Shown here piece after piece: positions 36,191 through 49,400 of a DNA stretch of 64,000 nt (positions are counted from its first letter, which is position 1; each line of letters opens with the position of its first letter). The notes beneath the pieces are model-generated. The model was not told the origin of the DNA. It saw only the letters and a list, made by a program, of their open reading frames with translations, and ran no database searches. The DNA is from Parus major (Eukaryota; Chordata; Aves; Passeriformes; Paridae). Position numbers and translations under genes: made by a program. Where the stretch lies: NCBI RefSeq assembly GCF_001522545.3, contig NC_031772.1, positions 4,055,787 to 4,119,786 on the forward strand. Reading direction: 5' to 3'.

Positions 36191-36999
36191 CATTACAGCA
36201 AGCTATTCTTTGTGTCATCAATCTCAGCTCCAGAAGCACTCTAAATCACTCGAGCATTATGACATTTTTATGGGAGGACAACACTTCATTACAGACCTGA
36301 GAACTTGGAAGGAAGAGCAGGAAAAACTCCCAGAGCTGCTGAGAAAATCTCAGAATCAACACTGGAAAACAACTGTCTATAAAGAAAAAACATGGTAACT
36401 GCTGTTTACTGCTTTGTATTTCTTATCCATTTATCCATCTATTTTCTTACAATTTTTAGCAGTTTCAGGGACACAGAGAAGAGAAATAACAGCCTGTGCC
36501 CCATGTCCTATGGCTTAAAGGAACAGTGGCCATTACACAGATGGCTTAGAAGCAGAGTTTGAACAAACTATGGGATTTTTCCTGAATGATAAATAAATTG
36601 CTGCAATCATGTACAAATTTCCAAAGTTTTAGAATAAATTAAATAAAATGTTCATTTCTTTTCACAGTAGATAATTTTATTGCATGAAACATAATACAGA
36701 ATACAAAGAGCTGCAGGAAAACAACATGGCCCAGTCACCAAACTTCAAATCATTCTTACAGGGGCTTTTGACAATTTACTGAGAGAAAAACTGCACAAAT
36801 CATTTCAACATCCACTAGAAAATGCAAAATACGTATTTCAGTGTAGCTATTCCTTGAATACATAAAAAAATCAAGAGAAGGGAAACACTCTTCATGGGCT
36901 GTTCTCCCACGTTTAAGTGTTTGAACTATATTGTCAAATAAATAAATACAGGAAATTAAGCAATAATAAATTTATATATTGTAATGAATCTCTGCAAAA
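36191..36999. other. Non-coding stretch, no gene seen
   Basis: AT-rich unique DNA. A short segment at about 36528-36572 loosely resembles a second MIR tail, but not enough to call. No gene or RNA was seen. Confidence 0.6.
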
Positions 37000-37093
37000 G
37001 CTGTCTGGACGTGGCTCTGGGCACCCAGCTTGAGCAGGAGTTTGGATAGAATGAACTCCAGAAGTCCTTTCCAACATCAGCCTTTCTGTGACT
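37000..37093 (+). mobile_element. CR1 LINE 3' tail fragment
   Basis: The words 'gtggctctgggcacccagct', 'tgagcaggagtttgga', 'gaactccagaagtcctttcc' and 'aacatcag' are the last part of an avian CR1 3' untranslated region in sense orientation. A 'tttctgtgac' remnant follows in place of the terminal octamer repeat. Only about 90 bp survive. Confidence 0.85.
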
Positions 37094-38209
37094 TTTTTTG
37101 CCTTCCTTATCATTCAACCCATCTGCTGGCTGGCTTTAACCAAACTTTTTCAGTTCACTCTCCATAAACTACAAGTCCTGGATCCATTTAAAATGATCCT
37201 GTTACTTTGCTGAAGCATGGTCTTGCCTGATTTGAATGAAATTGTCCTTTATTTCAATATAACCTGAATGCTGCTTCCTCTCTTGTGTAGGTAGAAAGGA
37301 GAAGATAAAACAACAGAATTCTAATACATTAAAGTCCATTAATCTCAGCTTGTTCTCATCTTCTAATGAGAAAAAAAGAGGAGAAACTCCCCCCCCCCAC
37401 CATCCTGAAAAAACAACCCCACAAACCAAAGGTCACTGCGGACTGTGAGGTTCAGCGTGGAAGCAGCAGACTGTGTATGTGCAACAAATAACTCAACATC
37501 CCACTGGGCACAGGAGGGATTCAAATGACTGCTCATAACAGAGTCAGAACATACAGATTAGACAAATAAAAAGGCAAGGTACAATGTAAAATATGTGTAA
37601 CAACAAATACAAATAAGGAAACATCTAGGGAGGAACAAATGGAATGGTTACAAGAATCTGAGATCTCTGGTGAGATGAACAGTAGTTGTTGAAGAGACTG
37701 AAGCAGAAGAGATGCAGACAGTGCACAGAGGGCAGAAAATCTTTTAAATAGTGGAGAGAAAAATAAAAAGAATACATGTCTGCAAACATTTAGCAAATGC
37801 AGCTAAGGTGAAGGTACAACCATTTTAGCAGAGCATTCCTGGAAGAGCAGCCTCTCTGTTCCCAACTGCACTGACAGCAGAGCACGAAGAGCCACATGAA
37901 CTCCAGGGAACAGGAGGGACCTAGAGAGGAGCAGGGCTTCTTGCAAAGACTCAAGTATTGATGCCTTCAGGACAAGCAAGGCCCTTCCTGGAGCAGCTTT
38001 AATGAGCTGAGTTCTAAAAGGAACCAGAGCTTCCCCTCACTTGTCTACACCATTCCTTCTGTGTCTTTCAGAGTCTCTTTTAAACAACTCCATTATTTTG
38101 TCTGGCCTAGTGTTTCAGATTTAGCAGTCATCTTAAGTGAATTATTGGCCTTGTAACTTAAAAATTTCCATCCCATTTCAATTATTCAAGTCCCACAAGT
38201 TGCCAAATT
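37094..38209. other. Non-coding stretch, no gene seen
   Basis: Unique DNA with a run of ten C at 37389-37398. Minus-strand frames of 75 and 87 codons (37202-37429, 37533-37796) are hydrophobic and unrecognised. No repeat was assigned. Confidence 0.6.
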
Positions 38210-38420
38210 GTCATCTTCATTCTATATATTGACAATATCTTCTTACATTCATCATCAGCAAACTGTGTTAATACATATCCACTCTGTGTCTGGGTGGTCA
38301 TTAAAAATATTAAGCTCAGACACAAAAAAAATCCTTAAAACTCAATCAAGTAACCTTTAAGTCTGATACAAATTACACTGAACGTGCTTAAGCTGCTTTC
38401 CCCATTTGTTGCCAACCTGT
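38210..38420 (-). mobile_element. Ancient CR1-type LINE reverse-transcriptase remnant
   Basis: On the minus strand the codons spell NIFNDHPD then TEWICINT, and after a one-base frameshift FADDE. In the same spacing, avian CR1 ORF2 has NIFINDLDE and KFADDTKL; FADD is the reverse-transcriptase catalytic box (the YADD equivalent). The plus strand shows the familiar antisense words 'catcatcagcaaac' (38250-38263) and 'gtggtcattaaaaatatta' (38294-38312). The copy has a frameshift and a lost residue, so it is dead. Diverged sequence on either side, perhaps 38040-38700, may belong to the same element, but I cannot delimit it. Confidence 0.6.
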
Positions 38421-39134
38421 CCAGGAATTTCCTTAACTACATGCTCTACAGAAGTTCAGGCAGCAATGGCAGCCTTTCTTATGTCTAGAACAATCAGTAA
38501 TCTTACACAGCTATTGAATCAGCTTTGAACAATTTAGCCATGGAAAACCACAGGACATTGTGCCTAACTATCCACTTTTCTGCCTGGTTTGAATTATACT
38601 TAATAACAAAGTGTGTTTCAAGTTCCCCTTTGCAAATTAGATGAATTATTAGCTCTAAATTTTCCATGTTTCCTACCATGAAATCTATATTGATAAGCTA
38701 CCTAAACCTAATAAAAGCTCATATAAATTTGCCAAGATAAATTAAGTTATGTTCCCCTATCTGTCCTTACCAGGGCATAAGAAGGATCCACAGTATTTGC
38801 TGAGCAGGGCAAACAAACCCCACAGCAGCTGAGCACTCCCAAAGCATTCTGAACAAGGGCAGAAGGATTTCAGACATAAGATAAAAGCTACACACGGGAG
38901 GCAGAAATGAACAGCAGCAAGGGCAGAGGCAGCACAGATGCATCCATGGCCAGCTCCCACAAGCACTGCCAGGGGCTGATTCTCAAAGTTCTCAGACACC
39001 CAAGTCCCAGGCAGGCACATGCCCCACCGTCATTATTTACTGCACTTCAGACCTCTGTGGAAACTCAGCTTCCCTTGTGGGCAAGGATCACCACACCACC
39101 CTCGTTCTGTATCACAACCCAAAGGCAATGAAGG
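38421..39134. other. Non-coding stretch, possibly more of the old LINE
   Basis: No gene seen. The left part may be upstream ORF2 of the CR1-like relic, too decayed to follow. The right part (38757-39020) is GC-richer with an 87-codon minus frame of Leu/Cys-rich composition and no domain. Confidence 0.5.
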
Positions 39135-39290
39135 AATCACAGAACCAGTCAGGCTGGAGAAGAGCTCTGACACCACCAGCTCCAACCTGTGAGTGATCCC
39201 CACCTTGCCACCCAGCCCAGAGTGCCACATCCAGTCTTCTCCCCCTGGACCCTCCAGGGATGGGGACACCATGAGCTGTCACCACCTCAC
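39135..39290 (-). mobile_element. CR1 LINE 3' fragment
   Basis: The antisense CR1 order is clear: 'aatcacagaaccagtcaggc', 'tggagaagagctctgaca', 'ccagctccaacctgtgag', 'gtgccacatccagtcttctc' and 'ctccagggatggggacacc'. The element's 3' end is at 39135 and it runs leftward in sense. Several overlapping open frames here are by-products. Confidence 0.85.
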
Positions 39291-39359
39291 ACCTCCCTTC
39301 CCGCACAGAAATTTAGAGCCCATCACTCCAGCAGCCAGATTAAAGGCACCAGGGAGGGA

Positions 39360-39925
39360 AAGGAGGAGAGGCCATAAAGCAGCTTCTTTCTGCCCTGCAC
39401 AGGGCCAAGACGGCCACAGCGCTGTTTTTCAGACCACTAATGGGTCTGATATTGTTTCCACGAGAGATTTACGCTAAAAAGATAACTTTCCTCACTTTTG
39501 CTTTTCATTTCTGTCCCTTTCCCTGCCCGACATTTCATTCTGGGAGGGAGAAGGAGCTGCTCATTTCCGCGGCAGCCCAGAACAATCTCAGATTTATGAC
39601 GTGCGAGGAGCCCATCACGGTGATAGAGCAATCTTTCCAGCAGACATCTCTCCATTACCGGAGCTGATGTCTCCCTGCCCCGGTGCCACTGCTGGACGGA
39701 TCTGTCAGCCCCAACAGGGGGGCTCCGGGCCCCGCCAGCCCCCTCACCCATCTGTCATCTTTATCTCAGCCAGCTCCTCTTCAACTCTTCACGTGCAGCT
39801 TCACCACTTCTTTTTAAATTTTATTTTTTTTTTTTAAACAAAACGTTTAATGAAAAGGCACATTTCCAACTCAGCGTCTTATGTGACTTTATTTTCCGCC
39901 TTATTTTATGATGGAGTTATTTTAG
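39360..39925. promoter_or_regulatory. CpG-retaining candidate regulatory block
   Basis: About 19 CpGs lie in 565 bp. They include CCGCGG near 39568, a CRE-like TGACGT at 39597-39602, a GC-rich segment at 39670-39745, and an AT-rich right arm. A T-rich tract (39815-39836) splits the block. Open frames of up to 104 codons on both strands are not recognisable. It sits directly beside a CR1 tail, which bounds the block on the left. Regulatory function is inferred from CpG retention. Confidence 0.3.
39815..39836. repeat. T-rich low-complexity tract
   Basis: TTTTAAATTTTA is followed by a run of about 14 T. It is simple sequence inside the CpG-retaining block. Confidence 0.75.
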
Positions 39926-42900
39926 ATTTATGAAAGGAAATAATGGGTAAAGATGAAGGCTTCATTCCACTGTGCTGACAACATACTGGTGGAGAAATGG
40001 TGCAGTTAATAATGTAAACTTGATGTATGTAAGCACAGCTGGTTTGGGAACATCTTTTCAGTAGCACTAATTTATACTTTGCCTTTATTTTGTGTTTTGG
40101 TTTATGATTTTGATTAGCCACTAGAATGAGCTCTCTTAATTGCTTTCTGCTAAACTGCTTAAATGAAAAAAAAAAACAACCAAAAAAAACCCCACCCCAC
40201 CCCTAGAAATTGAAACCATGCAACCTGTTTTACTTTATTAGACTTTTACTATGTTGTTACATTCAAAAATCAAAACCCAATATTAAAGGCTGTCAAATAG
40301 CCTCTGGGCTCTGAAGGAACAGGAAAAAGGGAGGGGAAATCCCAAATCCTTGACAGCATTTACTCATTAGCAATTTTAAATCCTGTATCACACTAACTAC
40401 TTCCAGTGATCTACTTTAACTTTTGCATCTTAATTCAAGGTTTGACGCTCAGAATACATATTATTACCAGTATTAAATGGCTGCTCCTTTCATTTCCTGT
40501 CTCCCAGCACTCCCTAAATTCATTATGTATTTACTTATCAAAAAGGCAAACATAGTAGAGGGAGGAAAAAATAAAAAGCAAAAGAGAGTGGGAGATGCCT
40601 TTGAGAGTCATACATTAATACACAGCCTCTTTACATTCCTTAACAGACACTTAACACATTTAATATTTACTTCCTCAGACAAAACCTCTTTAAAACTCTG
40701 TTTTCTGTGACTACTTTTACTTTCAATTTAAATCCCAAACTGCTGTGAAATGCTTTCAGAAAATTTTGTATCTTATCAAAAATGCAACAATGGAAAAAGG
40801 CCACATGCAAACTGCTCTTGTTAAATTAATTAATAAACTTCTGAAAGTAGTGCTGAATAGAGTATTGAGGCTAACACAATAGTCATTGCAGAATTAGAAA
40901 CATAAGCTAAAACAAAGGTTTCTACCTGCAAACAAAGATTTGATAATTTTTTTTTTTCATTAAAATAAACTCACAACACCAAAAACACGGGTTTTTTTAC
41001 CTTTTCAAAGATCTCAACACTTTTCACCCTAGGGGTGCCCAACTGCTTATCCCCAAATCACCATCAACTGTTCTTTTCCTTAACAAAAGGGACTCATGGC
41101 AACACATGCCACACTTCCAAGGTTATTTTCCACAACCAAAACACCAGAAATATTTCCAAAAACAAGAGCTGGAAATATCTCTACTCCTATATACCTCAAA
41201 TTTATATTCTGGAAGATGGTTTCCAACACAACAGGTAAGAAAAGGCCAAAGCACTTCAGGGAAACGCTCAGCAACTGGAAAATTCACAGCACCATCACTG
41301 CAAACTCCTGTTGTCTGAGCAGAACAGAATTTGTGAATCTGCCCTTTGTTGAAACTCAGTACAAAAACTCTTCCAGCCTCAGCATGGAGGAGGAAGTTTA
41401 ATCACCTGATTTAAAGGTGGGCTGCCCTTTATATTATTTCTGAAGTCAAGTCACAGTTGTCAGGCTTTTATGGTGACACTGCCAGGATCAATGCTGCAGT
41501 CTCGGGTGTTAATGCTTCACCTACCTTTAAAAGTGAAGTAGTAACACAAGAAGATCAGTATTATTAGTTTCCTATTCCATGTTAAATTACTGCAAATTTC
41601 CTACATTTTTACAGAATTCATTAGTGGCATTAAGCATAGCCCAAAAATGTTAATGCTAAACAGCACACCCTTTACTTGGGAGCTATCAGACTCCTGAAAA
41701 ATGTGCAGATCGACAGTAAAAAAACATCAAAAAATTATTATGGCAAAACTGTTCTGCAAAATTCCACACCAAAACAGCTGAAAAGGCTCAGGGCAGTGAG
41801 AACAGACCAATCTCTCACCTCAAAGCTGCTGGTTATGAGCAGACAACAGCTGGACCAGAGACACTGTGAGCAGCTTCAAGGAAGCAGGGAAAGCAGCATC
41901 CCAGGCTGCTTCTGAACAAAGAACAATTGTACAAGGATCCAAAGTATCTGGGGGAAAAGGGAGAAAGAGGTGGAGGTCCTAATCCCTGCACTATTTGCCT
42001 TTTCCCCCCAAGCATTTTACTTGCCCTGAATCAAAGTGCCAGTTGTAGGCTGGTACCACTGACTGGGGTGTGCAGCAATGGCAGGGGCTTGGCAAATCTG
42101 CAGAAAGCTTTTATCCATTTTAATTTCTTTTTTTAAAGGCACTCAAGTATGAAACAGCTCCAGTCTTGCACCATGAGCTGCTCAGAACATCAGCCACGGC
42201 AATAAAAACTGGAAGACAACGATCTGGCTCAATGGGTCAAACATCCTTCACTTAGGGAAAATCAAGCTGGAAACTCAAGAAACCCAACTCAGGAGCTACT
42301 GCTCTGACTTTCAAGACCTCTCAGTGTTTGTAACAGCTTCCCAAAGCCATAGTTAAGCCTCTTAAAGATAAACTCTACTACCTCCTTCTTCCCACAGCCA
42401 CCTCTGAAAGTACTTCTCACGTGTTGTGGGAGAAGGACCTTTTTATAAAGAAAAAGTCAAATGTGTTTTAAAGACATTTTAATATAACAATCTATTTTGC
42501 AGCCAACTCAACTAACTTCTGCAAGAAAAACATTTAGTCAGTATTAAAAAGCAGAAAGCACCTTACATTTTGATTAATTTGATACTCCTGTATTATGCAT
42601 AAAGCCACTCATTCATTTTGCCCTGCAAACTATTCTTATCCAAGAGCAGATACGATCAGAGCGAAGCAGTGAAAAATTTTATTAAAGTAAACACAATCCC
42701 AGTGGAACATGCTCGTTATGGAAATAAACCAGCAGCTGCTAAAAAATGGGCCATTTCATATGGATGTAATAAATATTTTCACGGACACCTATCTATTGTT
42801 TCTTCAAAGTTTGAAATGTGTAACTATTAAGAAGCTTTTCTTGGTGTCTGCCTAAGCAGATGTCAGTCACCTACCACATTTCAGACATTTTAAAAGCAGT

Positions 42901-44379
42901 CCTATAGGAAATAAGAACAATGTGATAAAGTAGGGAGCACATGTGAGGCTCCTGCCCAACAGAACACAAAGCCCACCCCTTGTTATGGAGTCACATTCTG
43001 CCCCTCTCCTCGTGGAGGGCAAAGCAGCTGCAAAGAAACACCTTCCACACTGACTTCTTAAAAAAGGGAACAACTACAAACAGAGCCACGTGCAGCACTA
43101 AGGGCTCTGCAACAATAGATGGGCAATGCCAAACTGCAATTTCACAGCAAGCCACAGGGCTGGAGCTGATCCATCTCCTGCTGCTGATGGATGAACTTCC
43201 TCAAGGCATGATAAAAACATGAGCTCTGCTTCCTACCAGAAGTTGTGCAGCAGCTTTATGCTTGTGAAATGCTCAGGTTACAAGTCAGATTCCTGCTCAC
43301 ACACCCCAAATTTCTCTTTTGATGGAGCTGGTACTGTTGCTGATAGAACCCTTGAGCAGTCTTTGCCTCCAAGGGAGCAGCTCAACAAGTTAAACAGCAG
43401 CTGAGGGACATCCAGGGGAACACAACTCTCATGTGTCCCATGTTCCACATCTGCTCTGCTGCTGTGGGCCCCAAACTCAACTCAGGAGTTTGAACTTCCT
43501 TCAGCAAAAGACAGCAATGGGTTTGGGGCTGTCTGACTCTCCACACAGCAGGGATGCACTGGAGCACTCTGGAGGCAAAAAATCCCCCTCTGGTGCCACC
43601 CATCACAGCAGAGTCCCACAGGACAGCTCACCCAGCACTGCTGGGCAGTGAAACCCAGGAGCACAACCCCACAAAGGTACCAGCTCCCCAGGGCCACCAC
43701 CCATGAGCTGGGAGAGCTGTCCCCTACACACTGTCCCCTCCCTCCAGGGAGGAAAGAAGCCCTTGGTTTTTAGTGTGAGAAGGAAAGTGGGGAAAATGAT
43801 AGCGACACTGAGGGACAGTGCCAGGCTCAGCCCTGCAACTGCTCCTGAAGACTCAACTACAAAACCCTGGAGTAGCCACTGTTCACTAAAAGCCTGAAAA
43901 CTGAAATTCCCAGTCTCTGGGAATGCTCAATTGAATGACAATAAAACCAGAACAGTTAATAATTCTTTTTTTGTCTGTAGAGTAACGAAGTCTGTATTCT
44001 TCATGTCCTAAAAAACATTTTACTTTTTTACATTCAACTCATAATATTCTAAATTATCTTCAACTTTAGTTTATATTCTTATGCTGAAGTTTTAAAACAA
44101 AAAAAAATGAAAAGCAAACAAAAAAACCCCCAGACCTTTAACATGACATAAGGCCCAGGCATGTTAACTTTACATTACTTTTTATTAAGTATCTTTTGGG
44201 GTTCTAAACATGCTTACAAATAGTGCACACACATAAATTTGTGTGCCCATGCACACACAGTCAAAAATCATCTCATGTTTTCATGAAAATTTCTGACCCT
44301 TCTTTACCACTGTTTTTGCAAATACTGCCTTTGTGAAAAATGTATAAGAGTAATGAAATTCCTGGCTGAGGCTTTAATC
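39926..44379. other. Non-coding stretch, no gene seen
   Basis: Unique DNA, AT-rich to about 41 kb and mixed afterwards. It includes an A/C-rich tract at 40165-40206. The GC-richer interval 42860-43900 carries many overlapping open frames of 60-80 codons on both strands, with CpG depletion and no recognised domain. No repeat family was assigned, though old unrecognised repeats are likely. Confidence 0.55.
40165..40206. repeat. A/C-rich low-complexity tract
   Basis: Runs of A with CAACC and CCCCACCCC blocks. It is low-complexity sequence without a recognisable parent element. Confidence 0.7.
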
Positions 44380-45290
44380 TCAAGTCACTTCTATAACAGG
44401 GGGTGGATCAGAGAGTATAATTTGCTGTTATCGCACTGCTCATCTCCTGTGTTGACAATAGAAATCCTCCTGTTAGTTTTTCTTAGACAAACGTGACCCC
44501 AACCTGATATGACACTTTATTTTTTCAGCTGTGTAACAACAGTCTTAAACCAGGTGCTCTCTAAGCTGCATTATCCCATTTTGGGAAACTTTTGTGTTGC
44601 TATCAGTAAGGTAACACATTAAAATATATATATATATCTTTTTTGCCTATATTTGTAGGCTTATAAATTAAATACTGTACACAAACTTCTTGACATTTTC
44701 ACATCTTGCTGTTAACAAAAGTATTTGACTACCTCATGTTTTCTCACTTTCTTAATTAAAATTAAGTATGGATTGGCAGGCTTTTAAGGAAATACCAGTA
44801 ACATTCCAGGATAAATTGAAAGCATTAATGTGTTTAAAACATTTGTTTTCCTTATTAAAATAATCGATCATTAGTTTTTTTTCTGGAGGTTTTTGGTAGG
44901 GAATATCTGTATTCTGTTGTTTTTATGTCTGCATATTCATCAGTCTAAAACAATTTTAGACCCTGGCCTCTTTGGTATTGTGTTTTAGTACTTGCTGGCA
45001 CTAGAATTTTGCACCATAGCCCTCGATTTATAGCCCTCATTTAGCCATCATGCTATTCAAACCCCTGACTTTAAATATCCGCCACACAGATATGAGTAAC
45101 AAAAAGAGACAGAGTATAGCTATTGTGCCTTCAAAGAAAAGCAATAAACCATTCTGCTTGCTCTCCTTCATGTTCTTTAATTCATTTCATTTCATTTTAA
45201 CTACCCAGAACAATTTCACCAGCCATTAGCCTGGAATGAAACCTTACAAAGGCTGATTGTTGTTATAAAGATGGGTCCCAGCACTCCCTC
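44380..45290. promoter_or_regulatory. Candidate conserved AT-rich non-coding block
   Basis: Repeat-free DNA with no open frame of 60 codons or more across 0.9 kb, kept CpGs (about 44434, 44492, 44865, 45024 and 45080), a TA microsatellite at 44624-44637, and TTTAAATATCCGCC near 45070-45083. The low repeat content and kept CpGs are what one expects of conserved developmental DNA; this is inference. Confidence 0.2.
44624..44637. repeat. (AT)7 microsatellite
   Basis: About seven AT units in an AT-rich context. Confidence 0.85.
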
Positions 45291-45359
45291 CCCCTCCTTT
45301 TCATAAGTTTTAGGACAAATAGGCTACTTCATAGCCACAGCTTTGTTTTTTAAAAAGAG

Positions 45360-46400
45360 AATTCTTGCGAAGCAAAGGACAGACAAACTGCTTCACATCC
45401 ACATTCAAAAGAGTCCAAAACAACATCCACAGAGAGCTGGGCTGGCTCAGAGCCCTGAGCCCGGCCCGTGAGCAGGGAAGGGACAACAAAGGATGGATCG
45501 ATGGCGATTCTGTGCACGAGGTGCGCCAGAGTCCAGCCCACAGCACACACAAACACTGATGCTCTGCCCACAAACCTTTAGCAAAGGGTGGGGGGAAGCA
45601 CCAAACACTCAATTCCAGCCAACTCTAAACATGTTTGTTTTTTTTTAAAAAAAAAAAAATCACTGGTTCTATGGGCACGGTTTTGTATTTTGCAGAAATA
45701 AAGCTACATGAGTGTCGTTTCTGACAGCCTACGCCAAGGAAAAGCTGCACATTTTTGTCTCACTGCATCCATGTTTGGAAAACAATCTTAACAAGAAGAA
45801 ATATAAAGACACATTCTATTTTTTCCAATTTGTAAAGAGCTGCACACCTTACACTTAGCATCTTCACGGCAAGCTGTGAAGAAAGATATTCATTCTGAAA
45901 CAGTGCTCAAGTGTTGGATTCTGCTTTTTTTTCCTAACAAGCTGGTGGCATTTCCCCAGCCCTGGACAGTCTCTCTGCTCAACATGAAGGCCCTGAGCCC
46001 GTAACAGCTCTGCCCCAATTTAGAACGTATGTATATGTAGCAACATCCCCACAAAACGTTCACAACCCTGTCCAATTCCGATGTATTTTTGATCCTTCCC
46101 AACAAACAGATCAGAGAGATCTTTTCCAACAAAGTGTCAACAAACTGTCTGCGCAGACAACTCCCTCCTCAGTTTGTGTATTATGTGGTTTGTATTATTT
46201 TTATTCCTCGTTAAGTGTCACACTTGTCAAAAGAGTGAACGCCACTTTTCCATAGTAACACGGTTTTGTGATGGAAGTTGTGAAACCTTCAAGACTTACT
46301 GGATATTTGTGGAAATATCTGTATCTGCTCAAGCATTAACACCGCGAGCTCGGAAAGTAAAGGAATGGATTTCTGTGTTTTCTTTTTCAGCAAGGTATCA
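45360..46400. promoter_or_regulatory. CpG-retaining candidate regulatory region
   Basis: More than twenty CpGs are spread over 1 kb, with small clusters at 45461-45530 (CCCGGCCCGTGAG, ATCGATGGCG, CACGAGGTGCGCC) and 46342-46355 (ACCGCGAGCTCGG). A T/A homopolymer pair at 45638-45659 interrupts it. A 100-codon minus frame (45310-45612) is open over the first cluster but shows no domain. The region is a candidate for one or more conserved elements; inferred. Confidence 0.27.
45638..45659. repeat. T-run / A-run inverted homopolymer
   Basis: Nine T are followed directly by thirteen A, a perfect self-complementary homopolymer junction. Likely slippage-prone and possibly length-inaccurate. Confidence 0.85.
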
Positions 46401-49400
46401 AAACTGCTCCTAAAATTTAGACATTTTTTCCTCTCCAAGAAAAGACAAAGACTAACTAATCAACTGGTATTTTTTTCATTACACCAGATGAAAAAAAAAT
46501 TACTTAAAACTAATTCAAAGTAATGATAGAAGCCAAAAATTACTTTTTATGTAGTGACAAAAAACTTGGAACATGAGATTATGTTGAGTGTGAGAGTGTC
46601 TATAAACAGAGCTGCTTTATCCCATCTGAGCTGTTATTGGTGATGCCAATAATCTGAGTTTGAAGATGAACTCTGCAAATCTGCATGTTTTACTACTCAC
46701 TTCCAAATTATGTAAATGAACACCACATTATACTATACCTTGTTGGAGGTATAGCCTGATAAATAAATCCTACTACAATTATAATTCATTTCTACCTGAC
46801 AAATTTATAGAAATCTATAAATACAAGCTTCACAGGGAGAACCACGAGAGCAGAATGGGAAACACACAGGCAACCCAGCACCTTCTAGAACATTCATTTA
46901 TGTCCCTTCAACACTAAGTTACTGCCATCAAGGCATGGCTTTTCTTTTTGTTTTAAACACAGAGACTGGAAGCAGTAAGTGCTCTCACACAGCTTCTAAC
47001 AACATCAATTATCAATACAAATACGAAGAAAAAACACCAGGGCTCCGTAACATTTAAAAACAGAGGTCCCATGCAAAGAGAACTTGACCAGGACTTCAAG
47101 TCAAGAAAATACCTTCTACAGGAACAAGACAGGAGCTCCAGCCTCAGAAAAGAATCTATCTAATTTTATTAACTGTGCAAATAAAAATATTTGGGAATTT
47201 CTATGAAACTAATAACTGCAGAGCAATAAAACACAACAGGGTAGCAGGTACTGCTGGAAAGCAAGCAGCAGTCCTGCACCCTTTTCCAACTACACCACTC
47301 ACAGAAGTCACCAAAAATCTTGACAGAAACAGAAGAGAGGAGTTTTCCTGTATTAGTAAAACTCCAGAGACATGAGCCATACTCACTCTGTTCCACAGAG
47401 CTGTGGATTTGATAAGACACCAGTAACTTCAGAGCCAGTCCAGAACCAGCTTTACGTGACAGAACAGTTCAGCTCCTCGCTCCGGAGCACGTGGCACCAC
47501 ACTGAATTAGAATGTTTGTGCCTTATTACACTGTCATATGGTCAAAAAGTTCACACTGCAAGATTAATTAGGACTCTTTAAAGGAAGTACTGCTAAACAC
47601 ATCTTCAAATGAACACTTAATCCTTTTCCTGACATTTATTTAGAAGTGGACTTTTCACCTTTGTGCCACCCTGCTCTGTAGGACATCACTTGCTATCTCA
47701 ATTAAGCTGCATCAGTACTTTTCATTCCAACTATCTTAACTCTCACCACTCTCAACAGGAGAAAATACCATTTGCTTCCAGCTTCACAGTTTGCATACAA
47801 CTACTGAGAACTGTTAAATTGAAATAGTGCTCTATCCCACAGGATGAAGGGATGGCCAGGAATAGCTCGCCCTGGAACAGACTGCCTGTTTACACTTCAG
47901 CAGCACTGTGCAACCTGCCAGGGAGCAACAGTTACACACCTTTAACATCTCCAACTCAACACACCTGACACGTCTCAATTCCTGTTCTGAGGCTTCTGCA
48001 TTAATGAGGACAGATGCAGTAACTCATTCCTCTGGCTGCATGCAAGTGCTGAGGCACCAACAGCTCCATGATCCACCTTGCTCCAGGCAAAACCTCAGTG
48101 TTCGTGAGCTAAGCATTCAAAAAGTACAAAATCTTTTACATCTCTAGGCTGCTGTAGGAGGTTTTTATACATACACATGTATATGTGATTGGATAAAAAT
48201 GTTAGAAAAATCGTCTAACAAAATACAATCTTATACATGCTCAAATCAAACAGCAAACAATATTATTGAAAAAAAAATTGTAATTCGGAATAGAGACTTG
48301 AAGTCTATTCAGAGACTGTCCTGAAGCAAGCTACTGCTACAGACACATTCATATTCCAAATAACTTTGATCATCTGCCTCACAGGCCCTCTGCTGCATCT
48401 GCTGCACATCACCATGCAGCAACAGCAGAGGTAATGCAAGTAGGTAAATTTGGGTAGTGCTGCACATCCCAGAAAGTGAACACTCACTGGATAAATACCC
48501 CTCTATCCCTACAGCTCCAGATACACAGGTACAGAATCCCTTTCTGGAGCCCAGAGCAGCACGGGTAGGTAAAATCTGCCACCAGATTTTAGTGACAAGC
48601 AGCAGCGTGGGGTCATCCCAGCACCACAGCATACACAGAAATTCAAACACTCCTTAAACAGCCACTCCAGGGCACACCCAAAGCTGCATTTTCCTCTTGT
48701 AGAGACAGCTCCCTGTAGTGGGCTGGAATTCACAAGTTTCACTCCTTCCTGACAGCATCAGTAAATGCAGACAATGAAGCTGGAGGCATTAAACACTAAT
48801 CACAAAGTGGCCACGCAGGGATGAAAGGGGAGTGAAGGCACCAACTCCCTCATACCAACAGCTTGGAATCACAGGATACACAGAGTAAAATGGCTTTCAC
48901 AGAAGGGCATGAAATTGGGAAAAATCACAGCTAATTTATAATGCAAACTTTGTACAAGAAATTATTTTCACGCACGCAACTATCACAGAACCTTCCCACA
49001 AGAGCAAGAAGCAATTCAGCAGCAGACTGTAACCTTAAAATAAGAACCACATTAATTATCCATGAGGGAGAAAAAAAAAGTAAACCCTGTTCTAAACAAG
49101 CAGAGTTCCTATACAACAGCTTATTTGTCCCTTCCATCCTTGCTACTTACAGTGCCACAAAACACAGATTGGCACTTGGGAAAGCAGCAATAAGGAATGT
49201 GTCTTCTGGAGCATTGTTTCCAACTTCAGCCCAGTCCCACAGAAGCTATAAAAACTTCCTAGTCTGTTAATTCTGTTCTATTTATTGTGCATGTTAAGAT
49301 GCTACGTAAGAAGTGATTTTAAAAAACTCAACTTTTATAAATAGCACTGCAATTGCTTTGAATTGTGGCCTGCAGCCATCTCCTGCTGTAATCAATGACA

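Noticed and set aside
36528..36572. Second MIR-like tail
   Set aside because: Only a short loose match ('ttacacagatggcttagaag' followed by 'cagagtttgaac'), without the conserved core.
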